Part shown: positions 12,002 to 22,656 of the stretch, piece by piece
Position numbering within the stretch: the stretch's first letter is position 1
Layout: each line of letters opens with the position of its first letter
Origin: Allantophomopsis cytisporea
Lineage: Eukaryota > Ascomycota > Leotiomycetes > Phacidiales > Phacidiaceae
Assembly: GCA_024752435.1 (NCBI GenBank)
Contig: CP103027.1
Span: 434,001 to 498,000, forward strand
Direction: 5' to 3'
DNA length: 64,000 nucleotides
Translations under genes and position numbers: made by a program
Notes under the pieces: generated by a model
The model's database searches: none
What the model saw: only the letters and a program-made list of their open reading frames with translations
Told to the model about the DNA's origin: nothing

Positions 12002-13513
12002 TTAGTACATAAACACCTGATCAGTAGCTTTTGAAAGGGATCCTGGCTTCTCAAAGCCAAGTGCCTCCAGGTTCTTCTTCATGGCATTGATCATGCCGGG
12101 AGGTCCACAAAGATGAACTTTGGAATCAGCTGATGGCCCTGCCAATCGCTCCTGAATAAGTTCCTTGGTGATGAATCCTGAGCCATATTTCCAGTCCTGA
12201 GGTGGTCTATCCAAGACGTACCAGACCTTGAACTTCTCTGGGAACTTGGAGGCCCAGTTGTCTAATTCCTCACGCAGAAGAATATCTTCCTCAGTCTGGT
12301 TTGCGTATAACAAGCTGACTTGAGTAGTATCCTTTGGATCCTCACAAATGGCTCTAATCAGCTGGTACATTGGTGTAATCCCGGTACCTCCAGCAACCAT
12401 ACCAAGAGACTTGCACAATTCGCGAGTGTACGTCATACTGCCTTTTGGACCGCGGAATTCGACCAAATCGTTGATCTCAAGGTTCGCCAAATAGTTTGTC
12501 AAAAGACCATCAGGGTAAACCTTGATGACCAGTTCAATACGTCCAAGATCGGAGTTGTTGGAGGTGGGCGTATATGAGCGTGCGACCATCTTCCCTCCAC
12601 ACTCGCCGCGGATAGCGACGTGTTGACCTGTCGGAAGACCAAGGACATCTCTTGGTTTGGGTAGCGCAAAAACGAATCTGAATGTATTTGGCGATAGTTT
12701 ATCCTTGCGAATGAGAGGGAACTTTCGGTATTGCTGGGGATGAAGTACCGGCTCTGCTACAGGCTTCTTCGCGGCATGAACTGTGTACCGCGCCACTCTT
12801 CGAGGGGCGAATGAACCAGCATGTGAGACGTCGAACGCCTTTTGCATATGTTGAATACCAAATGAAAGAGCAAGGACATTTAAAACGCTCGCAATGCCAA
12901 ATCCAGCCCAAAATCCGCCTTGTGGCTGTCCTAGCCCACCGCTTGTGGGGACCAGATTTCGTAGATTCTTTGCGGAAAGTGTAGATAGAGTCAGGTCTCT
13001 AGCACCAAGGTGTTTGAATGCCGCATAAAATGCTCCTCCAGTGATAGCAGCAACCGCAGACCCCTTCAACAACTTGATGATCGGTGATGTCTTTGGGGCT
13101 GCCCTCAAGTCATTCACTGTCGAGACAACTTCGAAAACTGGCTTATAGACGACGACTTCTTCGTGACGGTCCTAGTCATTATGTCAGGAACAGAGTTCAG
13201 AAGGTGCCGCGTTCGTACTTACACCCTCTGCCAACTCCCCAATGAGGAAAGGTTCTAACGCTTCTCTGGCATCATCTGAATGTCCGACGTCTTCGAAAGC
13301 AGAAGTTCCATCCTTTCCCGCATACTCCAGAAGTAACGGAATTCCTCCGGGATGTTCTTCTACGTAGTTTGCGATACTATAGACTGAACCAGGTCAGAAT
13401 AGACAAACAAAGATAAGCGTAGTAGAGACCTTACCTTTGTTATGAAAGACAATCCATAGATCATCAGCTGAAGTATGAGAAGCTACCTCGTCTCTAGTGA
13501 ATGTTTTTGACAT
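12002..13513 (-). CDS. Cytochrome b5 / NADH-cytochrome b5 reductase fusion
   Basis: Three exons (13513–13435, 13383–13223, 13171–12002) with introns of 51 and 51 nt give 469 residues. The N-terminus is a cytochrome b5 domain: HPGG with axial His37 and a second axial His61 in VGHSDDARE, the 24-residue spacing of canonical b5. A linker with two hydrophobic stretches (residues ~95–125 and ~145–170) could be membrane-associated. The C-terminal half is a ferredoxin-reductase module: FAD-binding RSYTPTSNN, NAD-binding GGTGITPMYQ and CGPPGM, ending in a terminal VFMY. It should pass electrons from NADH through FAD to haem b5 and on to an acceptor such as a P450, desaturase or hydroxylase. It is divergent from the second P450 at 14441, with 927 bases between. 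Confidence 0.93.
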
Positions 13514-14440
13514 AATAGCTGCTGAGCAAGTCTATGGGAAGATCTGTAAAGGAGCAATAGAGCAAAGAAAGGCAATAAAGGAAACGAAGCCTATGAAAGA
13601 TGAATGCATATATACATACAACCACTTTGAACGGACAGCTGATCATCAGAGGCGCCCCACCTACATATAAAGCTCTACTTCTGCTGGGTTGGACATGGGG
13701 AAGACCCCGACTACTTCGAAGAATGAAGAAGGTCAAAATACGTGCTCCTGAGAGAGATGAGGGATGGCGAATATAGAACAGGTCCTATTGATACGTGACG
13801 CAGTAGACCTTGTTCATTATCATGCCCGAGCTCTCACCGATGCGAGTCCGCTCCGTGGTCTTGAGAATCCATGAATGTAAAATGTATTCATATCTTGCGA
13901 GGTAAGTCGACAGCTTCGAAACCCACAGATTATGGAGCATTAATTGCCATAGCTTTCAAGAAAAATCTCGACCAACCATATGTGGTGTGTTTGAATAGAA
14001 GGATCACCGTTAGCATTGTCGTTGTTCAGCTTTAGTGGCGGTTGAGGGTTTGTGCCGGCACTCGCTTGGATCACTGTGCGTTCTCATTCCCGGTTCATGG
14101 AGCTTGACACCCGCTCCTTCACGATGTTTCGGACATTCTGCGAACTATCTCCGCCAAAACTCCCTAAACTTAATCGTCCTTAACATCTTTGAAATTGGCT
14201 TCATGAGAACAATTATGGCAGCGCATCAACACGCTTGTCGCTCGATGATCTCGGCAAACTATTTGCCGCAGGGCTGCAGTTGCCATCGTAGATATGTCAG
14301 GGTCGTTAGTTAGATATTAAGACTTGTACTCCGTAGGTCTTTGCTCTCTACTTCAATTCATTCAAAAGACTTCGAATTTTCTTAAATCTGGTTAGCTAAA
14401 GAATCTGCGAAGATCTCACTCGACTTCAAAATAGTTCACG
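13514..14440. promoter_or_regulatory. Divergent promoter between b5-reductase fusion and P450
   Basis: A 927-bp region flanked by the start codons of the b5/b5-reductase fusion (minus) and the P450 (plus). Its position implies a bidirectional or paired promoter. Open frames inside, such as 14035–14313, show no domain. I cannot name a regulator site with confidence. Confidence 0.55.
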
Positions 14441-16223
14441 ATGTCAGCGCAACAGTTCTTTTTGATTGGCGATAGCCCTTCAACTTCTCGTTCTATCAAT
14501 ATTGACCCAAATGCGGATTTAAAGGCGCTTAATAAACTCATTGTCGAGTCTTTCAATATTGCTGGAACTCAGGGTATGCGAGCTCCGATTTTATTCTCCC
14601 AAATTCTACTAAAAGATTGTTGCTAATTATCCTAGCTCTTGCATTCCAAAATGAAATTGGTCCTCTTGATACAATCTCTGAAATTGTCGCCAGCACCGAG
14701 CCTGTCGGTATCACTCTTGATGGCGGTCCAGTGAGAGAAGTCCCAAGTCCAAAGGGTCTTCCAGCAGTCGGAAACTACTACGAGATCTTTCCAGACCACC
14801 TTGGCAACCATGAGAGACTGTTTAACAAGCTTGGGGACGTAATCAAGACAAACAACATGGGAAAAATCATTTACCATACCAGGTAAGTTTGAAGCAAAAT
14901 TCTGGAAAGCTTCAAGAACATTCAGCTCACTTGCTATCAATCAGAGATCCTGCAGTTGGATTACTAGCATTGTCCGAATCTCAATACTTCACCAAACTTA
15001 TCAACGAGAACCATCCCCTTGCAGGCATCAAAGACAACACGGCTATCTTCCTTGGTGATACAGAGACCGCAAATTGGCAACTGGCTCATAAATACCTTCC
15101 ACCAGCTATGAGTCCCAAGGCCGTTCGTCACTACACCCCATTGATGCAGAAGACGGTCCGCGAATCTTTCCCTGTATTTGACGAGTTGGACAATCGTGGA
15201 GAATCATGGAACGCTTACCACTACATGCTTAAACTCGCATCCCAAACCATCGGTCACTTTTCATTGGGACTCGATTTCAACCACTGGACATCTCCGGAGG
15301 CACCATTAAATTCTCTTGTTCAGGACATTGCTCACTCTTTGTCCCTCAATAAGAAGGTGACGTCTCGGGGAACCTGGTACGCTTCATTGCCATTTGGGGC
15401 TCCAGCTGAGCTAAAGGCTACCCGTAAACGAATGTACGATGCGATCTCTGTTTCTGTTGAAGAAGCTCGCAAGAACCCTAACTCTTCATTACCACTCCAT
15501 GACGCTGCTCTGGAAGCCGCTAATGTCATCGATTATCTCCTTCGCGCCGCAGACAACAATGGCGAGAAGCTTCCAGTGGAGCTGGTTTACTCGAACATGA
15601 TTGTTGTCACCGCTGCTGGTTTCACGACCACCAGCTCCCTTCTCTCGTGGATGGTGTACAGTATTGTCACCTACCCCGGCGTTCAAGATCGCCTATTGCA
15701 AGAGATGGTCGATCACGGCATCAACAACGAAACTGAATGGACTCCGGAGATCGCTGCTGGCCTTCACTACCTCGACAACTTCATCAAAGAGACACAGCGT
15801 CTCCATAACCCATCCTACCAGCCAGGAAGGACAACAAAGAAGGATGTGATTGTGCCAGGAGGATACCGAATTCCAAAGGATGAGATTGTGATCACTTCTT
15901 TATACTCCATTCACACGAACCCTAAAATCTGGGACAACCCTCAGAGATTTGACCCCGATCGATGGGATACAGACGCTGTCAAGAACAGACCAATGGGCGC
16001 CTATATGCCATTTGCTACTGGTCCAAGAGGCTGTATCGGCTTCAATTTGGCTCTTGCAGAAGTCAAGGTCCTCCTTCCTGAGCTCCTTTACCGCTACGAA
16101 TTCTCTCGTACCGGTGATGAGCCCATCGAGTACGATCCTGAGTTCCAGCTTATCCGACCCACCAATCTCTATGTTCGTGCTAAGAAGCGCACGAGCTACC
16201 CTGAACCAACTCCTAAAGTTTGA
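14441..16223 (+). CDS. Cytochrome P450 with N-terminal extension and no membrane anchor
   Basis: Three exons (14441–14573, 14636–14882, 14945–16223) with two 62-nt introns give 552 residues. The P450 core is complete: I-helix TAAGFTTTSSLLSW, ExxR in ETQR, a PERF-like DPDRW, and the haem loop FATGPRGCIGFNLALAEVK with the ligand at about Cys490. It is unusual at the N-terminus. Instead of a hydrophobic anchor it starts with roughly 75 soluble residues that alternate strand and helix (FFLIGDS, SINIDP, LKALNKLIVESFNI, GITLDGG) before the usual Pro-rich hinge VPSPKGLPAVGN. This looks like a small beta-grasp-type fold, which is inference. The substrate is unknown. It is divergent from the b5/b5-reductase fusion, a plausible electron donor. 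Confidence 0.92.
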
Positions 16224-17447
16224 CCCAGAAACTATGAAAAAGATTTAGATGGGTTGTTTGTCACAGATAGTCAGGTTTGGCGGGAAATGGAGTTTTTAGG
16301 CGTCAATTTGATATGATTCCCCAAAACTCCTCTGTATCGATTTAGAGACCGTCTATGACACATCTGATTTCGCATAATTACGTAGTTGTTATCTTGACCT
16401 TGATATGTCAGTAGTTCAACACATGCAAAATATAATGATCCCTATGCAAATATTGTGTGCATGGAGAAGACGAGTAGAGGCATATCATATGAATACACCT
16501 TTGTCAGACATACTTGACGTGGGAGATCGCAGGTATTTAGTAGAACTTTCAACTTACCCCTAAATCCAGCCATCTTGATCAGCATTGTTATCGTAAGACG
16601 TTATCGATTCGCTACCAGTGCCTCGGCATCTTGACTGAAACTAATGTCTGAAATTCGCCGCACTGAAAAAGTGAGTCCATACAAATGGCCCACAAAAAAA
16701 CACCAGAAAAAAGCTTGTACCTCGGTATATCCAAATTTTCCTATATATATTTGCGGCGAGTAATCAAGACCGCAGCATCCCTCGGCCACCACCTTCACCG
16801 TTTCTACACCGAATCTTCCGCGTACGGGGAGTAATAGCCTACTGCAAGTCTTCTACTAGCAATTCCACATCTTAGCTGTCACCCCCTAGGACGGGAAGCG
16901 GGAAGACGGAACGGCCAGTAGATGACGGTATCTGAGCTCCTCTGTCATGACGGATAACGGCAGCCAACCAGGGCTGCCGCGGAATACGAAACAATTCGGG
17001 CCTTATTCAGATATGCTGTACTGCGTACCGTGAAGGACAGGCGTGGCATGTGGAGAAGAGAGGCAGCGTATTTGGAGGTAATGCACTAGCATTGGCATGG
17101 AACGTTCCAAAATTCTAGAAACATGCAGCGAAAACAAGGGGCGGAGATCCCTCGGATTTGGAATGGAGATTCACGTGATTGTCATTGAATGACCGCAACA
17201 TCTCCGTCGGTGTCAACCCACTGCATCAATCAGACGTGCACGTCATGCGGGTCTGATATTCACGGATGGGTGGTCATATAACCTGCCATCAGATCCGAGA
17301 AGGTGAATTCCTGTTCATTTATATGAGCTGTTGGCCAGTTGTAAGTGTGTTCTTCATATTCATCAATATCAGCTATTCGTTCAGTGTCCTGTTCATTTTA
17401 TCTCCGAAAATAATCTTCTCCCAGAGCTATTGACATAACACCCTATC
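16224..17447. promoter_or_regulatory. Upstream region of the 3-hydroxyacyl-CoA dehydrogenase gene
   Basis: About 1.2 kb holding the P450 3' end and the dehydrogenase promoter. A perfect 8-bp inverted repeat at 16958–16979 (arms CGGCAGCC and GGCTGCCG, 6-nt loop) has CGG and CCG triplets at its ends, the half-sites used by many Zn2Cys6 proteins. No gene is supported. Confidence 0.5.
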
Positions 17448-18308
17448 ATGGCATATACCTGGTCACCTCCGGATGTCGAGTCTCGTCCAATAGCCATCAT
17501 TGGCGGTGGCGTCTTAGGACGCAGACTTTGTATGATGTGGGCATGTACAGGACACGAAATCCTGCTCTTCGACCAATCACCCGATGTGGTCCGTGAAGCA
17601 CTGGTCTATGTGGAAGAGAATATCGAGAAGCAGATTGCCGTGGTGAATGGCAAACGGGGAAGTGTTCGAGCCGTTGCAACCCTCGAAGAAGCATGCAAAG
17701 ACGCCTGGCAAGTGATCGAGGTGATTCCGGAGCGCCTGGAACTCAAGATTCCCATTATGGGAACACTGGACCAGATTACACGACCGGACTGTATCATTGC
17801 AACGAACTCATCGTCATATAAGTCTAGCGAGATGATCGAGAGAGTCAAGGGCACATATCGTGTGCTCAATACTCACTACTTCATGCCACCAAAGGCTGTT
17901 GGTGTGGAACTGATGTCATGTGGTCATACAGACCCAGCAATTATTGAGTTTATGAAGGTTCAGACTGCTGCTGTTGGATTCCTGCCAGTACATGCCAAGG
18001 TCGAATCGACAGGGTTCATCCTGAATCGTATCTGGGCGGCAATGAAGAGAGAGGCTTTGCTAGAGATGTCGCAGGGCGTTGCTACGCCTGAAGAGATTGA
18101 CCTACTCTTCAAGACAGTATTTGGTGCTTCGACAGGTATCTGTCAGATGATGGACGATGTGGGCTTGGATACGGTATACAATATTGAAAAGCATTATGTG
18201 GAGGAGAGAAAGATTGATCCCACGCCGATGAATTGGTTGAAGGCAAATTACGTTGATAGGGGCATATTGGGCACAAAGAGTGGCCAAGGACTGTTAACTA
18301 AGAACTAG
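17448..18308 (+). CDS. 3-hydroxyacyl-CoA dehydrogenase-like protein
   Basis: A single-exon gene for 286 residues, full length for the short family. The N-terminal Rossmann fold has the dinucleotide motif IAIIGGGVLGRRL followed by an acidic LFDQS at the end of strand two, which suggests NAD rather than NADP. The catalytic region contains ATNSSSY and the conserved His in NTHYFMPPK. The C-terminal helical domain runs through GFILNRIWAAMKREALLEM and GASTGICQMMDDVGLD to the end. Family members oxidise L-3-hydroxyacyl-CoA or related hydroxy acids. There is no clear peroxisomal signal (the tail ends LLTKN), so a cytosolic role outside ordinary beta-oxidation, including sugar-acid or lambda-crystallin-type activity, is possible. 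Confidence 0.9.
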   Translation: MAYTWSPPDVESRPIAIIGGGVLGRRLCMMWACTGHEILLFDQSPDVVREALVYVEENIEKQIAVVNGKRGSVRAVATLEEACKDAWQVIEVIPERLELKIPIMGTLDQITRPDCIIATNSSSYKSSEMIERVKGTYRVLNTHYFMPPKAVGVELMSCGHTDPAIIEFMKVQTAAVGFLPVHAKVESTGFILNRIWAAMKREALLEMSQGVATPEEIDLLFKTVFGASTGICQMMDDVGLDTVYNIEKHYVEERKIDPTPMNWLKANYVDRGILGTKSGQGLLTKN

Positions 18309-18447
18309 GCGGTAGTGAGATATTAGGTTATTTTGTAAAATAATATGAAAAAGTTGACAAGTTCTAGAAATTCAACTGCTACTATAGCTTCCTCCTTAGG
18401 ACTTCCAATTTTATATCGTTGATTTACATCGCGTAAGCAATAACTTC

Positions 18448-20127
18448 TTAGATTGAACTTCTCCGCAATGGAGTATGGCTACCAATATCAGGCGTCTTCT
18501 CCTTTCCACATCTGCTTGATCGCGACCTTTCAGCAGTTTCATGATGAATGGGTAACAAAGCTACATCTGCAGGTCTTTCCTCAAAATTAATTAATTCTGG
18601 AAAAACTCTGGTATAGCGATCAACCAAGACGACATCATCAGCATGCCTCCAGAAATTTACCAGCGATTTCCATTCATCATGCGTCTTGTTTGGGAATTTT
18701 AACAATCGGCCGAAACCTTCAGAGCCGCGTCGCGCGTATCCTTGCATTGATTCATTCTTCCAAGACATAACTCGGAGCTGGTACGATTGCGGTAGAATTT
18801 TGTTCAGGTTTCTTTTGGTGTGTTCGAGCATCCGACGATGGAAATTATACACAACTGAGGCGAACAGACCTAGCAGAGCAGCAGCCCACGGTGTCCATGC
18901 CCCAATATGGACGGCAGACTCATCCTGAGGAAGTACTTTGATCGTTAGCTCGAAAGCTACGATGGTCAAAATTAGCACAGGTATGCAGAGGCCCGTTACG
19001 GTTAAAGCAAACGTGTATGCTGTAAGTGACACGGCTTTTGCAATATGTCTCCGTCTTGAGCTTACTCTGCCATCATTTGAGGGACGCTTCCGCCAATAGC
19101 CATTAATCTTCAAATATAGCATGTCTCTGACCTGTCTCGGGTTTCTTCTGCCGAATCTAACCGTCCATATTCCTTGAACTACGATTATTGGTGTAAGAAA
19201 AGCGCTCATGATGATAGCGATGTTCTCGAAATGCACAACTTGCTGCTGTTCCTTCGAGAGAACTTCAGTGATAGCCGGGATAGAAACAGCTAATTGTTTG
19301 GCTGTTATTGGCTCCAAATCATCCGCTGAGCGGAAGATTGTTTTGAACCCTCTTGCTTGGCAGACATTGACGCAATTATACTCTTCGACAAAGTCCGCGT
19401 CAAGAATATACCACACCCGATCAGTGAAATTATTATGTATATAATAAGTAGGTTGCCCAAAGGGGTAATATGACGAGTCTTGCGTGGAATTTTCTGCGGC
19501 GGTGTTGTGGTCTTTGGTGAAAACCATGCAAGTAATAGAGTCCGTATTTGGGCCATGGACAAGCTTCGTAAAGTCGGTATGCCTGCCGGAGATGAGATAT
19601 AAAACACAGAAAAGAGCCACAGCTATGAGAAATCCCCAATATATGAGTACTGTTCGGGCTCCACCATCAGAATTCCGAGTTTTGCCCATCTGACGAATAG
19701 TCTTGGACCAATTCAATAGTGGAACTGTTACTATAGCAGAAGAGGTGATGATGGCAGCTATGGGCCAAATATCAGAATCACCCGCAGATGGGCCAATCCA
19801 GGCGAGCAAGCAGACGTGAACTGCTGCACAGCTGGAATAGAGAAGAGCTGATACCAGTGTGGCACCTGTTAACCAGTCTTGACCCCAACCAACCAGTGCA
19901 AATAGCAGCGAGACATAGAACAGAAGTCGGGGAAGAAGACAGTAGCTTCCCTAGTTTGGTCAGCTGCTACAGTATTCACGTATCTTACGTGCTCTACTCA
20001 CAGAGACTGGGAAGACGCAAGCCCAGGATACACTATCAGGAGGCCAAACCAGGACACTCCATCCCGCCGACGAATTCGAATAGACACTTGGTGATGGAAA
20101 GATTGCAGACTGGTCTCCTTCATACAT
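18448..20127 (-). CDS. Unrecognised multi-pass membrane protein
   Basis: Two exons, 20127–20002 and 19950–18448, separated by a 51-nt intron, give 542 residues. The N-terminus is a polar loop rich in Ser/Pro/Trp. I count about seven hydrophobic helices, including PRLLFYVSLLFALVGW, IAAIITSSAIVTVPLL, WGFLIAVALFCVLYLI, ENIAIIMSAFLTPIIVV and WAAALLGLFASVVYNF. Between helices four and five is a ~115-residue loop with two N-glycosylation sequons (NST, NFT) and paired cysteines, probably extracellular. The C-terminal ~130 residues are hydrophilic, Arg/Lys-rich and probably cytosolic. I do not recognise the family; it resembles conserved fungal membrane proteins of unknown function. The start codon is the least certain part, since a further upstream exon cannot be excluded. 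Confidence 0.72.
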
Positions 20128-20636
20128 TGTTCACAAGTTTAGATGACCTCAAATCTTTCATCATGGCGACAAAAGGGAGATATGTATTTGTAGCACCCTG
20201 ACTGATTTGGATCCCTCTGCTCCAGAAACCGGTTATGATTTTTTTCAGGACATTTGAATCCACAATCGCTTGCGAAGTGACAACTTTATTCGCCAATCCA
20301 AAGCTGCAATCAATCTCTGTGTGGACATAACCCTGGTTTTGACCCTGAATAGGTACGGTACAGACGATCAAGCATTGAATCGGTAAGCGGTGTGATAACT
20401 TTAGATTATGCGAAGCACAAGCTCTTTTCTCCACAAACGATGACAACAACAAATCTTACTACGTTAATGAAGTTAAATTGTAAGAATGCAAATTGATTCG
20501 ATGCTTATCAGGAAGATATGGATGAGGAACAGAATCGAGAGCAACAAGATGTTTATGTTCCTAGCTAGTATCTCTGAAACATTGGTATGAAACAATTCAA
20601 AGATCTCGAAAAGGAAAAACAACCGTAAAAATATCC
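20128..20636. other. Intergenic between membrane protein and Gfo/Idh gene
   Basis: About 500 bases holding the membrane-protein promoter and the 3' end of the oxidoreductase. The frame at 20120–20452 minus has no recognisable content. Confidence 0.5.
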
Positions 20637-21725
20637 TTATCTCCCAGATAAACTTGAAGGAACATCAACGACACCTCCATTTTCACCAGAAATAGCCCTA
20701 GTAACAGCATCACAGACGATCAGAGCTCTCAAACCTTCTTCTCCACTACAGCTTGGTTCCTCCTCGCCCCTAATGACACGAACGAAATGTTCCACCTGAG
20801 CATCAAAAGGAACGACTTGCTCCACTTCAACAGCCTCCTGCTGTAAGATTTTAGTCCAGCCTTTTTCTCCCTCGTTAGCAAAGGACCACTTCCTCATATC
20901 TCCGATACTCAGCGTTCCATTCGTGCCAAATATTCTATAAAAATCCGCAGGAGGGTCTTGCTGGTGCGGTATCATGGGGTTTTCGCCTGTTCCGCACTCA
21001 AAATTATACGGTGACGGAGAATGGTCTGAAATAATGAAGGTGCCCATGACTCCGGACTGGAACTTTAGAATCATAGCAGCACCCTCATCAGCTGATTTTC
21101 CACGTTGTTTCTGTACGCCCTCGGCATGGACACGAACAATGGGGCCAAAGAGATAATGCAGATTATCGATTTCATGAACCATGTTGATGTATATAACCCC
21201 GCCGGATGGTAGAGATCGCCAGTCATTGGGCGGCGCGAAATACGATGCGGGTTTGTAATTCACCCAGATGCCTGAAATCGCCAATACTTTGCCCACGGCA
21301 TGTTCACTAAGTGCTTTCTTCGCGGCTTGAATATATGGATTGAAGCGTCGATGATGGCCTACAAGCAATTTGACTTCAGAGACTCTGGCATGTTCAATCA
21401 ACGTAGTACCGCTGGGTATGTCTGTTGATATAGGTTTTTCCACCAAAATATGAATGCCCGCGTCAGCGAGCTCCCTTGAGATTGGCACATGGGTGTGATT
21501 TGGTGTGCAGACTATGGCTGCATCCGGCTTGTCTGGTGAAGCAATGAGATGAGATACCGAAGCATAGTACGCTGTTTGTAGACTCCTCGCAACTTCAGCA
21601 CCTCGTGGAGCTGGATCGACCAGAGCTGTGAGTGTACAGCTGCCATTCCCAAGTACTGATTTCGCATGTCGAGGACCGATCAGTCCTCCGCCAATAATAG
21701 CTATCTTAATCGGACCTGCTGGCAT
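20637..21725 (-). CDS. Gfo/Idh/MocA-family NAD(P)-dependent oxidoreductase
   Basis: A single-exon gene for 362 residues starting at the ATG at 21725. An upstream in-frame start would add 12 residues ahead of the Rossmann strand and is less likely. The N-terminal dinucleotide fold reads IKIAIIGGGLIGPRHAK, with ALVDP after strand two. The family's EKP motif appears in ILVEKPIST, and the catalytic region includes GHHRRFNPYIQAAK and NMVHEIDNLHYLFG, where a conserved His sits in the active site. The C-terminal alpha/beta domain ends in VVDVPSSLSGR. Members oxidise or reduce sugars, inositols, dihydrodiols and related polyols. There is no targeting signal, so it should be cytosolic. The exact substrate is not readable from sequence. 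Confidence 0.92.
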   Translation of the reverse strand: MPAGPIKIAIIGGGLIGPRHAKSVLGNGSCTLTALVDPAPRGAEVARSLQTAYYASVSHLIASPDKPDAAIVCTPNHTHVPISRELADAGIHILVEKPISTDIPSGTTLIEHARVSEVKLLVGHHRRFNPYIQAAKKALSEHAVGKVLAISGIWVNYKPASYFAPPNDWRSLPSGGVIYINMVHEIDNLHYLFGPIVRVHAEGVQKQRGKSADEGAAMILKFQSGVMGTFIISDHSPSPYNFECGTGENPMIPHQQDPPADFYRIFGTNGTLSIGDMRKWSFANEGEKGWTKILQQEAVEVEQVVPFDAQVEHFVRVIRGEEEPSCSGEEGLRALIVCDAVTRAISGENGGVVDVPSSLSGR

Positions 21726-22656
21726 GATTCTAGACTGTAGAATACCATTGAAAATGTTCAAGTTAAATGTGGAGTGATAGGATTTATCAGTACATATGTG
21801 ATAAAATTTTGAGGGTCAATAGTAGGAGACGTTTCCATATTTTATGGCGATATGCTCAATCACAAATATATTTACAGAGAAATGCGGAGCCTTACCTATG
21901 AAATCTCTCCCCGCATTTTACCCCGCATGCGGCGAGTGCTGTGGGGGAAATCATGATCGATTTCGGCACAAGTCCTAGATGTAGAAGCTTATGAACGCAT
22001 GAAGCATTCATTATGTGGTTCCATACAGAAACATTGAAATCGCCCACCACATCCGATCTCCGGGGTGGGAAAACACTTAGCCGAACTTTGTAGGCTAGTG
22101 AGGTACTTGTATGATGGACGTCCATAACTCGTTAAATTTCCTGACTGATACACTGAAAACGACAGCTAATGGTCAAGTAATATAATATATTTTGATGTTC
22201 ATCCATAACTCCAAAATGTGTGGGGTTATGTGGTAACGGCTAAGAGATTCTGCAGACTAAAAGGGCGGAAAATCTGACATGAAAGTGTAGGATACGAATA
22301 CCATCAACGAGAACTTTGCGGGGATTATATTATATACTACACACGTAACTTATAAGTATAATACCTAAAGCCAAATGGAAGGTCTCGGAAAGTAAACTGC
22401 CTCCCAAGGATCAAGCACAGCGTAGCTGTATGTCCCAAAGTTACCAGCCCTCCCATACAATCGGGAATTCAAGAAAGCTCTCATAAAACATTTCAACATC
22501 TATAAATATAATTAAGAATTAACCATAAAGGTCATAAGTATAAGTCTATAATAAGTTTTTCTAATCATCATCATCTCAATCTCTATTTATGAAGCCCAGA
22601 AACACCCAATAGCATACATGGGTATATAAAACCAAACAAATTCCAATCCGACAGGC
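21726..22656. other. Intergenic upstream of Gfo/Idh gene
   Basis: About 930 bases, AT-rich in the part nearest the alpha-glucanase stop (roughly 22,150–22,620). It holds the oxidoreductase promoter and the glucanase 3' UTR. No coding sequence is supported. Confidence 0.5.
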
